A stretch of DNA of 64,000 nt from Methylocapsa sp. D3K7 (GTDB taxonomy: Bacteria; Pseudomonadota; Alphaproteobacteria; Rhizobiales; Beijerinckiaceae), in assembly GCF_029855125.1 (NCBI RefSeq), contig NZ_CP123229.1, positions 3,082,501 to 3,146,500 of the forward strand. The letters run 5' to 3'. The notes under the pieces are model-generated. The model was given only the letters and a program-made list of their open reading frames with translations. It had not been told where the DNA came from and searched no databases. Every line of letters begins with the position of its first letter. Positions within the stretch are counted from its first letter, which is position 1. Positions 26,487-37,086 of the stretch are shown one piece after another. The translations under genes were made by a program, and so were the position numbers.

Positions 26487-26847
26487 AGTGGGTGTCAGGG
26501 GTTGGTTGTTGGGGGGCGTGGCGGCAATTTTGGTGGCGGCCATCCTTCTCGCATGCGGTCCGGTGGCTCCGCGGGCGGAGGAAGAGCAAGTTTTCCGGAT
26601 CGAGTTCAAGGATGGCGTGGTCGTTCCGCAGCGTCTTGAAGTGCCAGCCAACCGGCAGTTCCGGCTGCATCTGATCAATGCGGGCGAAACGCCGGCCGAA
26701 TTCGAAAGCAACGAACTGCGCAAGGAAAAGGTGCTTGCGCCGAAGTCGAGTTCGATGCTTGTGTTCCGGACGCTTGACCCTGGCGAATATGCTTTTTTCG
26801 ATGATTTTCATCCCGATGCGCCAAAGGCGGTGCTGGTCGCGAAATAA
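26476..26847 (+). CDS. ftrB: cupredoxin-domain protein (FtrB-like)
   Basis: 123 residues from GTG, overlapping the previous gene by 11 bp. A hydrophobic N-terminus (GGVAAILVAAILLACG) suggests a signal or lipoprotein anchor; a cysteine follows in LLACGP. The rest matches the cupredoxin-like partner of P19 systems: FRIEFKDGVVVPQRLEVP and LRTLDPGEYAFFDDFHP-type features (FRTLDPGEYAFFDDF). The usual blue-copper Cys-His-Met set is not obvious, so it may handle iron or electron transfer without a canonical type 1 site. Confidence 0.8.
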   Translation: MRIEVGVRGWLLGGVAAILVAAILLACGPVAPRAEEEQVFRIEFKDGVVVPQRLEVPANRQFRLHLINAGETPAEFESNELRKEKVLAPKSSSMLVFRTLDPGEYAFFDDFHPDAPKAVLVAK

Positions 26848-26901
26848 GTCTCGCGAGAGACATTCCCCGGGAGCGCTCATTGCGGTTGGAGAGCGGTTTG
26901 C

Positions 26902-28371
26902 ATGACGGAATTCTTGGTTTCGCCAGAGCCCGTGCCCTCCCTTGCGGCGCCCGCGCATCCGGCTCCTCGTTTCGAACCGGAGCGCCGGGGCTGGCTCCCA
27001 CGAGCGATGAACGCACTTGGCGACGGGTTGCGCCGCCATCAACGGCTCATCCAGCGAGGCCAATGGGCAATCGTTCTCGTTTATCTGGTTCTTGTCGCGA
27101 TCCCAGCGTTTCTGCCTTTGCCTGGACGCCTGGCCCACATCTTTGACAATCTTACGCTCTTTGCGCAGTTCGCCTTTTGGGGTGTCTGGTGGCCGTTTGT
27201 CCTCCTCAGCATGGTTTTGGTTGGCCGCTCCTGGTGCGGGCTTTTCTGTCCCGAGGGGGCATTGACCGAGGCTGTGAGCCACTACAGCAGGGGCCATGCG
27301 ATCCCCCATTGGATTACTTGGAAAGGCTGGCCCTTCGTGGCTTTTGCCATGACCACGATCTATGGGCAGATGATCAGCGTCTACCAATATCCAAAGCCAG
27401 TGCTGCTCATTCTCGGCGGCTCGACGCTGGGCGCGATCGTCACCGGCTATTTGTATGGCCGCAACAAGCGTGTCTGGTGCCACTATCTTTGCCCGGTGAA
27501 CGGTGTCTTCGGCGTGCTCGCCAAACTGGCGCCGGTCCATTTCGCTGTCGACGAAGAGGCCTGGGCGGTGTCGCGGCAGACCGGGAACGCCGGGGTGCGG
27601 ATGGTCAATTGCGCGCCGCTCGTCGCGATCAAGACCATGCGCGGCGCCTCCGACTGCCATATGTGCGGCCGCTGCAGCGGCTTTCGCGGCGCCATCAGCC
27701 TTTCGCCGCGCTCGCCCAATCACGAGATTGTCCATATCGCTGGAGCGGCGCCAAAGCGGTGGGAAAGCCTGCTCATCGTGTTCGGCCTCATGGGCATCGC
27801 GGCGGGGGCTTTTCACTGGAGCGTCAGTCCCTGGTATGTTGCGTGGAAGCAGGCGGCCGCTGGCTGGCTTGTCGATCATGGCGTGCTGTGGCCATTAACG
27901 GCGCAGCCGCCGTGGTGGGTTCTGACGGATTATCCCGCGCTCAACGATCAAATGACCGTTCTCGATGGCGGTGTCTTGTTGGCCTACATCGGCGTGACCG
28001 CGCTCGTCATTGGCGCCGCCGTGTCGTTCTTCGTGTGGCTTGCGGCGCGTGCCCTTGGACCCTCGCCCGCCGCCAGATTTCATCATCTCGTCCAGGCTCT
28101 CATTCCGATCGCGGGCTGCGGCGTGTTTCTCGGGCTTAGCGCGATCACCGTCACCATGCTGCGGGCCGAGGGCCTTGCGCTCGAATTTATAGGTCCCTTG
28201 CGGGCAGCGGTCCTCGGCGGCGCGGCGCTCTGGACCATCGTCCTTGGCTGGAAAATCGCGGGTATTGCGGGAGCGCCTGTTTTGCGCCGGGGTGCCGCGA
28301 CTTTGTCGATCGCCTGCGCCGCTGCGATCGGCGTTGCGAGTTGGGTCATGCTGTTTTGGGTCTGGCAATGA
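26902..28371 (+). CDS. ftrD: membrane polyferredoxin (FtrD/NapH/CcoG-like)
   Basis: 489 residues with about seven or more membrane helices. Cysteine motifs are CGLFCPEGALTE and CHYLCPVNGVFG (CxxxCP type, as in NapH/RdxA) and CHMCGRCSGFRG. It likely passes electrons across the membrane to reduce ferric iron in the periplasm for the P19-cupredoxin system. In FtrABCD clusters an FTR1 permease gene stands between the cupredoxin and this gene; here only 54 bp separate them and no permease is present. Its 3' end overlaps the convergent nadD by 26 bp. Confidence 0.85.
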   Translation: MTEFLVSPEPVPSLAAPAHPAPRFEPERRGWLPRAMNALGDGLRRHQRLIQRGQWAIVLVYLVLVAIPAFLPLPGRLAHIFDNLTLFAQFAFWGVWWPFVLLSMVLVGRSWCGLFCPEGALTEAVSHYSRGHAIPHWITWKGWPFVAFAMTTIYGQMISVYQYPKPVLLILGGSTLGAIVTGYLYGRNKRVWCHYLCPVNGVFGVLAKLAPVHFAVDEEAWAVSRQTGNAGVRMVNCAPLVAIKTMRGASDCHMCGRCSGFRGAISLSPRSPNHEIVHIAGAAPKRWESLLIVFGLMGIAAGAFHWSVSPWYVAWKQAAAGWLVDHGVLWPLTAQPPWWVLTDYPALNDQMTVLDGGVLLAYIGVTALVIGAAVSFFVWLAARALGPSPAARFHHLVQALIPIAGCGVFLGLSAITVTMLRAEGLALEFIGPLRAAVLGGAALWTIVLGWKIAGIAGAPVLRRGAATLSIACAAAIGVASWVMLFWVWQ

Positions 28372-28981
28372 TCCGTTGAGATGTTTCGCGCAATGCCGTC
28401 GAGGACATCGGCGAGCGAGGCCCGTGGAGAAACACAAAAGCCGGTGGTACCTCCGTAACAAGACATCCGGCGTCCGCTTCATCGACACGGTAAGCCGCCA
28501 AGGTCTCCGCCGCGCGGCCGCTCGGGGCCGTGAGCGTCGAACCTGGGCGATCGACGATGGCGATCGGAACCAGCCGCGCGATCTCGCGCCAGTGCTGCCA
28601 GCGATCGAAGGAGCGGAAATTATCCGCCCCCATGATCCAGACAAAATGGACACCGGAGCATCGCCGCTTCAAATAGGTAATCGTCTGATAGCTATAGGCC
28701 GCCCCGATCCTCGCTTCGAGCACGCTCACCACGATGCGCGGATGCCGGCTGATTTTTACCGCCGCTTCGGCTCGCTCCGCGAGCGGCGCCAACTCGCTCT
28801 TGTCCTTCAACGGATTTGCCGGGCTCACGAGCCACCAGATGCGATCGAGGCGCAGGCGCCTTAACGCCAGCAGGCTCGCCGACCGATGTCCGTCATGAGG
28901 AGGATTGAAACTGCCACCGAAGAGGCCCACGCGCAGGCCAGGCACAAAAGGCGGGATCTTGACATAAGGCGCACAATTCAA
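28346..28981 (-). CDS. nadD: nicotinate-nucleotide adenylyltransferase
   Basis: 211 residues. The nucleotidyltransferase motif [15 protein letters not shown] and C-terminal PMSSTALRE are diagnostic. It adenylates nicotinate mononucleotide in NAD synthesis. The likely start is TTG at 28981, whose TTGA overlaps the proA stop, so translation is probably coupled to proA. In many Hyphomicrobiales nadD is followed by rsfS and rlmH; here it ends against the convergent iron cluster. Confidence 0.93.
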   Translation of the reverse strand: MNCAPYVKIPPFVPGLRVGLFGGSFNPPHDGHRSASLLALRRLRLDRIWWLVSPANPLKDKSELAPLAERAEAAVKISRHPRIVVSVLEARIGAAYSYQTITYLKRRCSGVHFVWIMGADNFRSFDRWQHWREIARLVPIAIVDRPGSTLTAPSGRAAETLAAYRVDEADAGCLVTEVPPAFVFLHGPRSPMSSTALRETSQRIIARPKTA

Positions 28982-30276
28982 GGGCGAGTCTGCCCAGTGC
29001 CGTGTACCCGGTATTTGAATGAGGTGAGTTGCTCCAGTCCGACTGGACCGCGCGCGTGCATCCGCCCCGTCGCGATGCCGATTTCCGCGCCGAAGCCAAA
29101 CTCGCTGCCGTCGGCGAATTGCGTCGAGGCGTTGTGCATCACGATGGCCGAATCGACTTCCTTCAAGAAGTGCTCGGCCGCCGCCTGGTTTTCGGTGATG
29201 ATACAGTCCGTATGATGCGAACCGCAGCGTTCAATATGCGCGATGGCCTCATCGAGATCCTCGACGACGCGCACGGAAATGATCGCATCAAGATATTCGG
29301 TCCGCCAATCCGCCTCGCTCGCGGCGGTAACCCGCGAGTCCACGGCGCGTGTTGCTTCGTCCCCCCGCACCGCGCACCCGGCATCAAGCAGCATTTTGAC
29401 GAGCGGTGCGAGATGCGTCGCGGCGCAACCTTGGTCGACGAGCAAAGTCTCGGCGGCGCCGCAAATTCCGGTGCGCCGGAGCTTTGCGTTGCAAACGATA
29501 GATAGCGCCTTGCCGAGATCGGCGCCGCGATCGATATACACATGCACGATGCCTTCAAGATGCGCGAATACCGGCACCCTTGCCTCGGCTTGAACCCTCG
29601 CAACGAGGCTTTTGCCGCCACGCGGGACGATGACATCGAGATTGCCGCCAAGCCCGCCAAGCATTTCCCCGACCGCGGCGCGGTCCCGTACCGGCACGAG
29701 GCTGATTGCGGCGGTTGGCAGGTCAGCCGCGGCAAGTCCCGCCACGAGACATTCGTGGATACAGGTTGAGGAAAAAAAGCTTTCCGAGCCAGCGCGCAGA
29801 ATGGCCGCATTGCCGGCCTTCAGACACAGCGCGCCGGCATCCGCCGTCACCGCCGGGCGGCTTTCGTAAATAACCCCGATGACGCCAAGCGGGGTTGCGA
29901 TGCGCTCGATCAAAAGCCCGTTCGGTCGTTCGAACGTTGCGAGCACACGGCCGACGGGATCGGGGAGGGCGGCGATGTCATCGAGGCCCCTGGCCACAGC
30001 CTCGATGCGGGGTCCATCGAGGGCAAGCCGGTCGAGAAAGGCGCTGGCCGTGCCGTTCGCCTTGGCGGACGCCATATCGCGCGCATTGGCGGCAAGAATA
30101 TCGTCCGCCCGCGCACGGATTGTTTCAGCGGCTTTGCGGATTGCAAGGTTTTTTGTCCCGGCCGAAGCGAGCGAAAGCGCGTGCGCGGCGGCGCGGGCTG
30201 AGCGGCCGATGCCGGCCATGAGCTCGACGGTGTTGGTCTCCCGGTGGTCGTCTTCGATAGTTTTAAGATGTCCCAT
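28978..30276 (-). CDS. proA: gamma-glutamyl phosphate reductase
   Basis: 432 residues from ATG at 30276. Aldehyde-dehydrogenase fold with the conserved [40 protein letters not shown] containing the catalytic cysteine, and the C-terminal [13 protein letters not shown]. It reduces gamma-glutamyl phosphate to the semialdehyde in proline synthesis. The start overlaps the end of proB by 14 bp and the end overlaps nadD, making a tightly coupled operon. Confidence 0.96.
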   Translation of the reverse strand: MGHLKTIEDDHRETNTVELMAGIGRSARAAAHALSLASAGTKNLAIRKAAETIRARADDILAANARDMASAKANGTASAFLDRLALDGPRIEAVARGLDDIAALPDPVGRVLATFERPNGLLIERIATPLGVIGVIYESRPAVTADAGALCLKAGNAAILRAGSESFFSSTCIHECLVAGLAAADLPTAAISLVPVRDRAAVGEMLGGLGGNLDVIVPRGGKSLVARVQAEARVPVFAHLEGIVHVYIDRGADLGKALSIVCNAKLRRTGICGAAETLLVDQGCAATHLAPLVKMLLDAGCAVRGDEATRAVDSRVTAASEADWRTEYLDAIISVRVVEDLDEAIAHIERCGSHHTDCIITENQAAAEHFLKEVDSAIVMHNASTQFADGSEFGFGAEIGIATGRMHARGPVGLEQLTSFKYRVHGTGQTRP

Positions 30277-31474
30277 TGGTATCCGGTTCCCATATGGCAA
30301 TCTTGTCGTGAGCGAGCGCCATATCATCCCGGTGGATGATCACCGCGCGGCCCGGCGAGCCAAGCACAGTTGCAATGTCCTGCGAATTGCGCCCGGCGAT
30401 CAAGACCGCATCGCTCGCGTCATAGGCGACGAGACCGCGGCCGATCTCGACGGCGCGGCTATCGCGGATCAAGACACAATCGCCGCTCGTAAAGCTGCCA
30501 TCGACCCGTGTCACTCCGGCGGGCAGCAGGCTTTTGCCGCTGGCAATGGCGCGCGCCGCTCCCGCATCGACATGCAAAACGCCGCGCGGTTCGAGGGCGC
30601 CCGCGATCCATTTTTTCCGCGCGGTCATCGGGTTCGAGCCGGTCAGGAACCAGGTGCAGGGCGCCCCATCCTCGAGGCGAGAGACCGGGTGCTCGACCCG
30701 CCCGTCCGTGATGATCATATGGGTGCCGCCGGCCGTGGCGATTTTTGCTGCCTCAATCTTTGTGCGCATGCCGCCGCGCGAAAGCCGCGAAGCGGCGCCG
30801 CCTGCCATAGCCTCGATGGACGCGTCCACCCGGGCCACGACAGGAATGAGCTCCGCTGCCGGATTTTCCGATGGCGGCGCGGTATAAAGACCTTGCACAT
30901 CGGAAAGCAAAATCAAGAGATCGGCGCTCGCCATCGTCGCGACGCGGGCGGCGAGGCGGTCATTGTCGCCATAGCGGATCTCATGGGTCGCGACCGTATC
31001 ATTCTCATTGATCACCGGCACTGCGCGCAGATCAAGGAGGCGGCCGATGGTTGCCCTGGCGTTGAGATAGCGCTGGCGCTCCTCCGTGTCCCCGAGCGTG
31101 ACGAGAATTTGGCCTGCGGTGAGCTTTCGGTCCGCGAGAACCTCCGCCCAGATGCGCGCCAAGGCGATCTGCCCGATGGCGGCGGCAGCCTGGCTGTCTT
31201 CAAGTTTAAGGTCACGTTCCGGCAGGCCGAGCACGGTGCGCCCCAGAGCGATCGCGCCCGATGACACGACAAGAACATCGGCGCCGCGTGCGTGCAGATC
31301 CGCGATGTCTTGCGCCAGCGATTCGAGCCATGTTCGCTTGACGCAGCTTTGCCCGCGATCGACGAGCAGCGACGAGCCCGCCTTGATGACGACGCGCTTG
31401 AAATCCTTGATTTGGGGCAGGCTGGCGGGAGGAGACGCCACGGCCACTTGGGTTGCCGCGTTCAAGGATGCCAC
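30263..31474 (-). CDS. proB: glutamate 5-kinase with PUA domain
   Basis: 403 residues from GTG, overlapping the obgE end by 13 bp. The N-terminal amino-acid-kinase domain has [29 protein letters not shown] and [13 protein letters not shown]-terminal PUA domain follows, about residues 300-400. It phosphorylates glutamate in the first step of proline synthesis and is normally feedback inhibited by proline. Length is a little above usual because of a 25-residue N-terminal extension. Confidence 0.96.
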   Translation of the reverse strand: MASLNAATQVAVASPPASLPQIKDFKRVVIKAGSSLLVDRGQSCVKRTWLESLAQDIADLHARGADVLVVSSGAIALGRTVLGLPERDLKLEDSQAAAAIGQIALARIWAEVLADRKLTAGQILVTLGDTEERQRYLNARATIGRLLDLRAVPVINENDTVATHEIRYGDNDRLAARVATMASADLLILLSDVQGLYTAPPSENPAAELIPVVARVDASIEAMAGGAASRLSRGGMRTKIEAAKIATAGGTHMIITDGRVEHPVSRLEDGAPCTWFLTGSNPMTARKKWIAGALEPRGVLHVDAGAARAIASGKSLLPAGVTRVDGSFTSGDCVLIRDSRAVEIGRGLVAYDASDAVLIAGRNSQDIATVLGSPGRAVIIHRDDMALAHDKIAIWEPDTNGTS

Positions 31475-32499
31475 TCCGCGGCGGTGGCGGGCTGAACCAT
31501 CTTGGCGGCTCTTGCTTCGTCGATCTTTGCCAAAACCAGCCGCAACGTTTCGGTGAGATGGACCCCAGTCGCCGACGAAAGCCGCAGCGGTGTTTGCTTG
31601 GCCGCCCGCTGGAGGCGGAGCGCCTGAGCTTGCAACGCCACCTTATCGACCGTGTCAATTTTCGAAAGGGCGACAATCTCGGGCTTGTCCGCGAGACCGC
31701 CGCCATAGGCTTCGAGTTCGCGGCGCACGGTTTTATAGGCCTTGCCCGCATGCTCGGTTCCAGCATCGACCAAATGGAGCAACACTCGGCAGCGTTCGAC
31801 ATGGCCCAGAAACCTGTCGCCAAGCCCATGACCTTCATGCGCACCTTCAATGAGACCCGGAATATCGGCGATGACGAATTCACGGCCATCGCAAGCTGCA
31901 ACGCCGAGCTGCGGATGCAAGGTGGTGAAGGGATAGTCGGCGATTTTAGGCTTTGCTGAGCTGACGGTCGCGAGAAATGTCGATTTTCCGGCATTGGGCA
32001 AGCCGACAATCCCGGCGTCGGCGATCAGCTTCAAGCGAAGCACGATGGTCCGTTCCTCGCTTTCCTGGCCCGGATTGGCGCGGCGGGGAGCCTGATTGGT
32101 CGAAGATTTGAAATGAGCGTTGCCGAAGCCGCCGTTGCCGCCTCGCGCGAGGCGGATGCGTTGGCCAACCTCGGTGAGATCAGCGAGAAGAACCTCGCCG
32201 TCCTCGTCAAAGATCTGGGTGCCAGCGGGCACTTTCAAAATTGCGTCGGCGCCTTTGCCGCCCGAGCGATTCCTCCCCATTCCGTGCATGCCGGTGGCCG
32301 CCTTGAAATGCTGCTGGTAGCGGTAATCGACCAAGGTGTTGAGGCCAGAGACGCATTCGGCGATGACGTCGCCGCCGCGGCCGCCATCGCCTCCATCGGG
32401 GCCGCCGAATTCAATGAATTTCTCGCGCCGGAACGACAAGCACCCGGCCCCACCGGCGCCTGACTTAATATAAACCTTTGCAGTATCGAGAAACTTCAT
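31462..32499 (-). CDS. obgE: Obg-family GTPase
   Basis: 345 residues. The glycine-rich Obg fold comes first ([20 protein letters not shown]), then the GTPase domain with [26 protein letters not shown] and the ALSKID base-recognition motif. ObgE helps assemble the large ribosomal subunit and links growth to nucleotide levels. It leads obgE-proB-proA-nadD. In many relatives rplU, rpmA and a GNAT gene lie directly upstream; here those are 10.7 kb away in the opposite direction. Confidence 0.96.
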   Translation of the reverse strand: MKFLDTAKVYIKSGAGGAGCLSFRREKFIEFGGPDGGDGGRGGDVIAECVSGLNTLVDYRYQQHFKAATGMHGMGRNRSGGKGADAILKVPAGTQIFDEDGEVLLADLTEVGQRIRLARGGNGGFGNAHFKSSTNQAPRRANPGQESEERTIVLRLKLIADAGIVGLPNAGKSTFLATVSSAKPKIADYPFTTLHPQLGVAACDGREFVIADIPGLIEGAHEGHGLGDRFLGHVERCRVLLHLVDAGTEHAGKAYKTVRRELEAYGGGLADKPEIVALSKIDTVDKVALQAQALRLQRAAKQTPLRLSSATGVHLTETLRLVLAKIDEARAAKMVQPATAAEWHP

Positions 32500-32714
32500 C
32501 GCAAAATCTTAATCTGGACCGGAAATTGAGAGCACGGTCCGGGAAAGTCGCATATTTTTTGGTTAAGATCATGCGGAAAAGCAAAACTGGCGACGCAGGG
32601 CTCGCTCGAAGGCCCAGCTGCCGCGAGCTCGGCCTACTTTCAACGCTCCCAAAAGTGCGGAAATCACACCAACGCAATAGGATGCCGTCGTCGCCTTATC
32701 CTTAAGCGCGGCGA

Positions 32715-33440
32715 TTACACCATATATTGTCCGCCATTGATGGTGAGCGTCGAGCCGGTGATGAAACCGGCCTCGGGGGCGACAAGAAAGACGACGCATC
32801 GGGCGACTTCCTCCGGCTCCCCAAGCCGCCGAACCGGAATCAATGGCAGGACCGATTTTTCCAAAACCTCGGCGGGAACAGCCTTGACCATGTCGGTCGC
32901 AATATAGCCGGGGCAAATGGCATTAACTGTGATCCCTTTACCGGCGTTTTCCTGGGCGAGGGCTTTGGTGAAGCCAATGTCGCCCGCTTTCGAGGCCGTA
33001 TAATTGGTTTGACCCACTTGGCCCTTCTGGCCGTTGATTGAGGAGATGTTGATGATGCGGCCAAAACAGCGTTCCCGCATACCCTCGATCAGCGGCCGCG
33101 TCATATTGAAAAGCGAATTCAAATTGGTGTTGATCACCTCGTACCATTGCTCCGGCGTCATTTTGTGAAACATCGTGTCGCGGGTGATCCCGGCATTGTT
33201 GATGAGAATATCGATTGGCCCTATCTCATGGCCGACCTTGGCGAGGCCTTCGGCGCAGGCCTTGTAGTTCGACACATCCCATTTGTAGACGGGGATTCCC
33301 GTCTCCGCCTTGAATTTCACGGCGACGGTGTCGTTACCGGCATAGTTCGCGGCGACGGTGTAACCCGCCTCCTTGAGAGCCACGCTTATGGCGGCACCGA
33401 TCCCGCGCGTGCCGCCGCTGACTACCGCTATCCTGGCCAT
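32715..33440 (-). CDS. phaB: acetoacetyl-CoA reductase PhaB
   Basis: 241 residues from ATG at 33440. Short-chain dehydrogenase with the NADP(H)-binding GGTRGIG, the catalytic serine in NISSINGQKGQ and YTASKAG tyrosine-lysine pair. The NTNLNSLFNMT region and QYMV end are typical of PhaB. It reduces acetoacetyl-CoA to (R)-3-hydroxybutyryl-CoA for polyhydroxybutyrate. It follows phaA by 71 bp on the same strand. Confidence 0.95.
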   Translation of the reverse strand: MARIAVVSGGTRGIGAAISVALKEAGYTVAANYAGNDTVAVKFKAETGIPVYKWDVSNYKACAEGLAKVGHEIGPIDILINNAGITRDTMFHKMTPEQWYEVINTNLNSLFNMTRPLIEGMRERCFGRIINISSINGQKGQVGQTNYTASKAGDIGFTKALAQENAGKGITVNAICPGYIATDMVKAVPAEVLEKSVLPLIPVRRLGEPEEVARCVVFLVAPEAGFITGSTLTINGGQYMV

Positions 33441-33511
33441 GCGCTCCGCCCCTTCCATTTTTTGCTTAACGAAAGCGATTCAAACTGAAATGCCACCACC
33501 CGTCGCGGCGC

Positions 33512-34687
33512 TCAGCGCTCGACGGCCAAGGCAATGCCCATGCCGCCGCCGATGCACAGTGTCGCCAGGCCCTTTTTGGAACCCCGGCGCTGCATTTCGT
33601 GCAGAAGGGTCACGAGGACCCGGGCGCCCGACGCCCCGATCGGATGGCCGATCGCAATGGCACCGCCATTGACGTTGACGATCGCCGGATCCCAGCCCAT
33701 GTCCTTGTTGACTGCCAGCGCCTGCGCCGCGAAGGCTTCGTTCGCCTCGACGAGATCGAGATCCTTAACCTTCCACCCGGCTTTTTCGAGCGCCTTGCGG
33801 GAGGCGGGGATTGGGCCGGTGCCCATGATCGCCGGATCAACCCCGGCGCTCGCCCATGCGGCGATTCGTGCAAGCGGTGTTAGGCCCCGGGCGGCAGCGT
33901 CCTTGGCGCTCATCAAGACGACGGCGGCGGCGCCGTCGTTGATGCCCGACGCATTTCCCGCGGTCACGGTACCGTCCTTGGCGAAGGCGGGTTTTAACTT
34001 CGCGAGTGCCTCAAGGGTCGTCCCCGCACGAATATACTCGTCCGAATCTACGATGATGTCGCCCTTCTTCCCGCTCACCGTGAAGGGAGCGATTTCTTCC
34101 TTGAAGTGACCGGCCTTCTGTGCCGCTTCCGCCTTGTTCTGTGAGGCGAGCGCGAATTTATCCTGGTCTTCGCGGCTAAGCTGCCATTTCGCCGCCACAT
34201 TTTCCGCCGTCTGACCCATGTGGTAGCCGTTGAACACGTCGGTTAGCCCATCGCGAATCATGGTATCGACGAATTTGAGATCGCCCATTTTGGTGCCGCC
34301 GCGCAAATAAGCGCCGTGTTGGGAGAGCGACATGCTCTCCTGGCCGCCCGCGACGACGATCTTGGCGTCGCCACTGGCGATTTGCTGCAGGCCGAGCGCC
34401 ACCGCGCGGAGGCCTGAGCCGCACACTTGGTTGAGCCCAAAGGCGGTCTTGCTTTGCGGCACGCCGGCCTTGATCGCCGCCTGACGGGCGGGATTTTGGC
34501 CCTGGTTCGCGGTCAAGACTTGGCCAAGAATCACCTCATCGACGTCCGCTGCGTCGGTCTTGGCGCGGGTCAGCGCCGCCTTGATCACCGCAGCGCCAAG
34601 CTCATGCGCGGGTATCGTTGCGAAGGCGCCGTTGAAAGACCCAACGGCCGTACGCGCCGCGCTCACGATAACGATTTCCTCCGGCAT
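33512..34687 (-). CDS. phaA: acetyl-CoA acetyltransferase (beta-ketothiolase PhaA)
   Basis: 391 residues with AGGAGG before the ATG. Thiolase motifs: the acylated cysteine in [21 protein letters not shown] with the catalytic histidine, and CIGGGMGIA with the second cysteine. It condenses two acetyl-CoA to acetoacetyl-CoA. With phaB downstream and the divergent phaR upstream it forms the front of the polyhydroxybutyrate pathway; phaC is not in the window. Confidence 0.96.
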   Translation of the reverse strand: MPEEIVIVSAARTAVGSFNGAFATIPAHELGAAVIKAALTRAKTDAADVDEVILGQVLTANQGQNPARQAAIKAGVPQSKTAFGLNQVCGSGLRAVALGLQQIASGDAKIVVAGGQESMSLSQHGAYLRGGTKMGDLKFVDTMIRDGLTDVFNGYHMGQTAENVAAKWQLSREDQDKFALASQNKAEAAQKAGHFKEEIAPFTVSGKKGDIIVDSDEYIRAGTTLEALAKLKPAFAKDGTVTAGNASGINDGAAAVVLMSAKDAAARGLTPLARIAAWASAGVDPAIMGTGPIPASRKALEKAGWKVKDLDLVEANEAFAAQALAVNKDMGWDPAIVNVNGGAIAIGHPIGASGARVLVTLLHEMQRRGSKKGLATLCIGGGMGIALAVER

Positions 34688-35017
34688 GCGGAACCCTCCT
34701 GAATTTTGACCGTCTCAATTTGGACCGCGACGCTCGTATGACAGACATATGTTACCATTGCCAAGGGGCGTCCGCGACCATGCTTTTGACACTCGTATCA
34801 CAATGGCGATGAAATTTCGCAAGTGTTATTGCGCCGGAATCACTGAGAATTCTCATGCATATATACTTATATACGTCTTCTGGACATGAGGGATGTGCTC
34901 CTTGCCAGCTGGTCACCCCCGCTGGTAGCAGACCCTGTTTGCGCTTAAGGCGTCGTGGCGCTATCAAGATGTGTCTTGCCTGGAATTGAATTTGACTTCC
35001 TTGAGGAAGCTTTGGCC
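34688..35017. other. divergent control region between phaA and phaR
   Basis: 330 bp without a gene. A perfect 12-bp palindrome TGAGAATTCTCA lies at 34844-34855 and is followed by a very AT-rich segment (about 34856-34877, repeated TATATA runs) that could hold promoter elements. PhaR of relatives represses its own and phasin genes, so binding here is plausible but unproven. Confidence 0.4.
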
Positions 35018-35653
35018 ATGTCGAAAGATAAAAGCCCTATTATCATCAAAAAATACGCGAACCGGCGGCTCTACAACACGGACACAAGCTCCTATATCAC
35101 TCTCGAGGATTTGGCTTCCATCGTGAAGAAAGGCGATGATTTTGTCGTCTATGACGCCAAGAGCGGCGACGACATCACCCGCTCGGTGCTGGCTCAAATC
35201 ATTTTCGAGCAAGAAGGCAAGAACGGGCAGAGCCTTTTGCCAATTACGTTTCTGCGCCAGCTTATCCGCTTTTATGGCGACAGCATGCAAATGCTGGTGC
35301 CGAGTTATCTGGAATTTACCATTGGTAAGCTGGTCAACGAACAAACCAAATTCCGCGAGAAATTCGCCAAGAATTTCCCCAGCCCCTTGGCCACGCCGGT
35401 GTTTGGTTCGATCGAGGAACAGGCACGTAAGAATATGGCGGTCTTCGAACAGGCCCTGGCCATGTTTACCCCGTTTGGAAATCCACTCCAATCGGTGTCC
35501 GGGACTCCCGGGGTTCAACCCGCGGGCGATAAATCCGCTGCCGGTTCTGGGGAGGAGCACTCCTCTCAAGATCCTCATACGGATCTTGAAGAATTGAAGC
35601 GCCAGCTCGACCAGCTGCAAAAGCAGATCGAAACCTTCGTGCCCAAGCCGTGA
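35018..35653 (+). CDS. phaR: polyhydroxyalkanoate synthesis repressor PhaR
   Basis: 211 residues from ATG at 35018 with GAGGAAG 10 bases upstream; a longer frame from 34955 is unlikely. The N-terminal DNA-binding domain carries IIIKKYANRRLYNTDTSSYI followed by a PHB-accumulation regulatory domain about residues 65-110. The C-terminal tail is acidic, with a helical segment LEELKRQLDQLQKQIE. PhaR senses polymer granules and controls phasin and carbon-storage genes; it is divergent from phaA-phaB. Confidence 0.96.
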   Translation: MSKDKSPIIIKKYANRRLYNTDTSSYITLEDLASIVKKGDDFVVYDAKSGDDITRSVLAQIIFEQEGKNGQSLLPITFLRQLIRFYGDSMQMLVPSYLEFTIGKLVNEQTKFREKFAKNFPSPLATPVFGSIEEQARKNMAVFEQALAMFTPFGNPLQSVSGTPGVQPAGDKSAAGSGEEHSSQDPHTDLEELKRQLDQLQKQIETFVPKP

Positions 35654-35682
35654 TGCCGTCTCCCACCAGTTGAAGCGAGCCT

Positions 35683-36153
35683 TCATTCGCCTCCGCCACC
35701 GCACTCCCAGCTGGGCGGGGCGAGTTCAAAGCCGGAGAATTCGAAGCCCGGCGCGACACTGCAGCCAACCAAACTCCAAGCTCCAAGGCTCGCGGCGGTC
35801 TGCCAGCAATGGGCCGGAACAACGCATTGGGGGCGCTCGCCAGCGGTCAGGCTGGAACCCAAGCGATGCACGCTCGGCGCATCGCCTTTGCTTGAAATTT
35901 TTATCTCCAATGAGGCCCCGGCGTAATAATGCCAAACCTCCACCGCATCCACGCGATGCCAGCGCGATATTTGCCCGGCTTCGAGAAGAAAATAAATCAG
36001 CGTCGAGACCGCGCGGCCATGTAAACCTTGCGCCGGATCACGAAAGGTTTCCCGGAAATACCCGCCTTCCGGATGCGGGCGCAGATCGAGCAAGGCGATG
36101 ATAGCGGCGGCGCTCAAGGGAGCAACAGGATCGTTCGCCATCTGAGGGTCCAT
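35683..36153 (-). CDS. DUF985-type cupin protein
   Basis: 156 residues from ATG at 36153, 4 bp after the gloB stop; ATG at 36141 is an alternative. The DUF985/YML079-like cupin signature is visible: LDLRPHPEGGYFRETFRD, then WHRVDAVEVWHYYAGASL and CVVPAHCWQTAASLG. Structures of relatives bind small ligands, but no general function is known. It is likely cotranscribed with gloB. Confidence 0.85.
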   Translation of the reverse strand: MDPQMANDPVAPLSAAAIIALLDLRPHPEGGYFRETFRDPAQGLHGRAVSTLIYFLLEAGQISRWHRVDAVEVWHYYAGASLEIKISSKGDAPSVHRLGSSLTAGERPQCVVPAHCWQTAASLGAWSLVGCSVAPGFEFSGFELAPPSWECGGGGE

Positions 36154-36157
36154 AGGG

Positions 36158-36928
36158 TCAAAACCGGTTCTTGCGTTCGCGCAGTTCCGTGAACACCGCA
36201 GCCGGATCGGCACCCGCCATTCGAAGCTGCTTTTGGATGCCGGGGTCGTCCGCCCGCAAAAAGGGATTTGTCGCAAGCTCGATCGCGATCGTCGTCGGCA
36301 AGGTGAGTTGGCCAGCTTCCCGCTGCCGTGCGACGTCCACGGCGCGCTCTTTCAAAACCGCGTTGGAAGGATCGACAGTTAGCGCGAAACGCGCATTGGC
36401 CAAGGTGTATTCATGTCCGCAATAGACCTGCGTTTCCCCTGGAAGCCCAGCGAGTTTCATCAACGAGTGAAACAGCACGGGGGGATTCTCCTCGAGGGCG
36501 CGGCCGCACCCCATCGCAAACAAAGTATCCCCGGCAAAAAGAATATCCTCACCCGCGAACCAATAGGTGACATGGCCAGAGGTGTGTCCCGGAACCTCGA
36601 TGACTCGAGCTTCGAGCGTACCCGTCATAACGCCGCTGCCTTCCTCAACGGGGAGGTCGAGGTGGCCGATCTTAGCGGCCTCCCTCGCCGGTCCGACAAC
36701 GCGGGCGCGGGGAAAATGTGCCTTCAGCCCGGCGATCCCTTGGACATGATCGAAATGGTGATGGGTGATCAAGATGTCGGTCAGGCTCCATTCCCTTGCC
36801 GCGAGCGCGGCCAGAATAGGAGCGGCCTCAGGCGCGTCGATCGCCGCCGTGGCGCGCGTTGCCGGATCATGTAAAAGGACACCGAAATTGTCCTCCAGGC
36901 ATAGAAACTGCTGAATGTGGGGGGCCAT
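36158..36928 (-). CDS. gloB: hydroxyacylglutathione hydrolase (glyoxalase II)
   Basis: 256 residues of the metallo-beta-lactamase fold. The metal motif reads THHHFDHVQG, followed by a GHTSGHVTYWF histidine, DTLFAMGCGR and the C-terminal RKNRF end of glyoxalase II. It hydrolyses S-D-lactoylglutathione in methylglyoxal detoxification. It is divergent from a methyltransferase gene and precedes the cupin gene. Confidence 0.94.
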   Translation of the reverse strand: MAPHIQQFLCLEDNFGVLLHDPATRATAAIDAPEAAPILAALAAREWSLTDILITHHHFDHVQGIAGLKAHFPRARVVGPAREAAKIGHLDLPVEEGSGVMTGTLEARVIEVPGHTSGHVTYWFAGEDILFAGDTLFAMGCGRALEENPPVLFHSLMKLAGLPGETQVYCGHEYTLANARFALTVDPSNAVLKERAVDVARQREAGQLTLPTTIAIELATNPFLRADDPGIQKQLRMAGADPAAVFTELRERKNRF

Positions 36929-37086
36929 GGTCCCTGGTCCAAAGAGTTGTCCGGCACAGCTCCGCGCAATGGGGTCATGAGGCAGCCTCCGGGTGCCGTT
37001 ACTATGGCGTCAAATCAAGGCTTTATTTTTGCGCCAGGGAGGCGGATCATCGGCCGCAGTTTAACGGCCGGAAAAGACGGCAGTCC

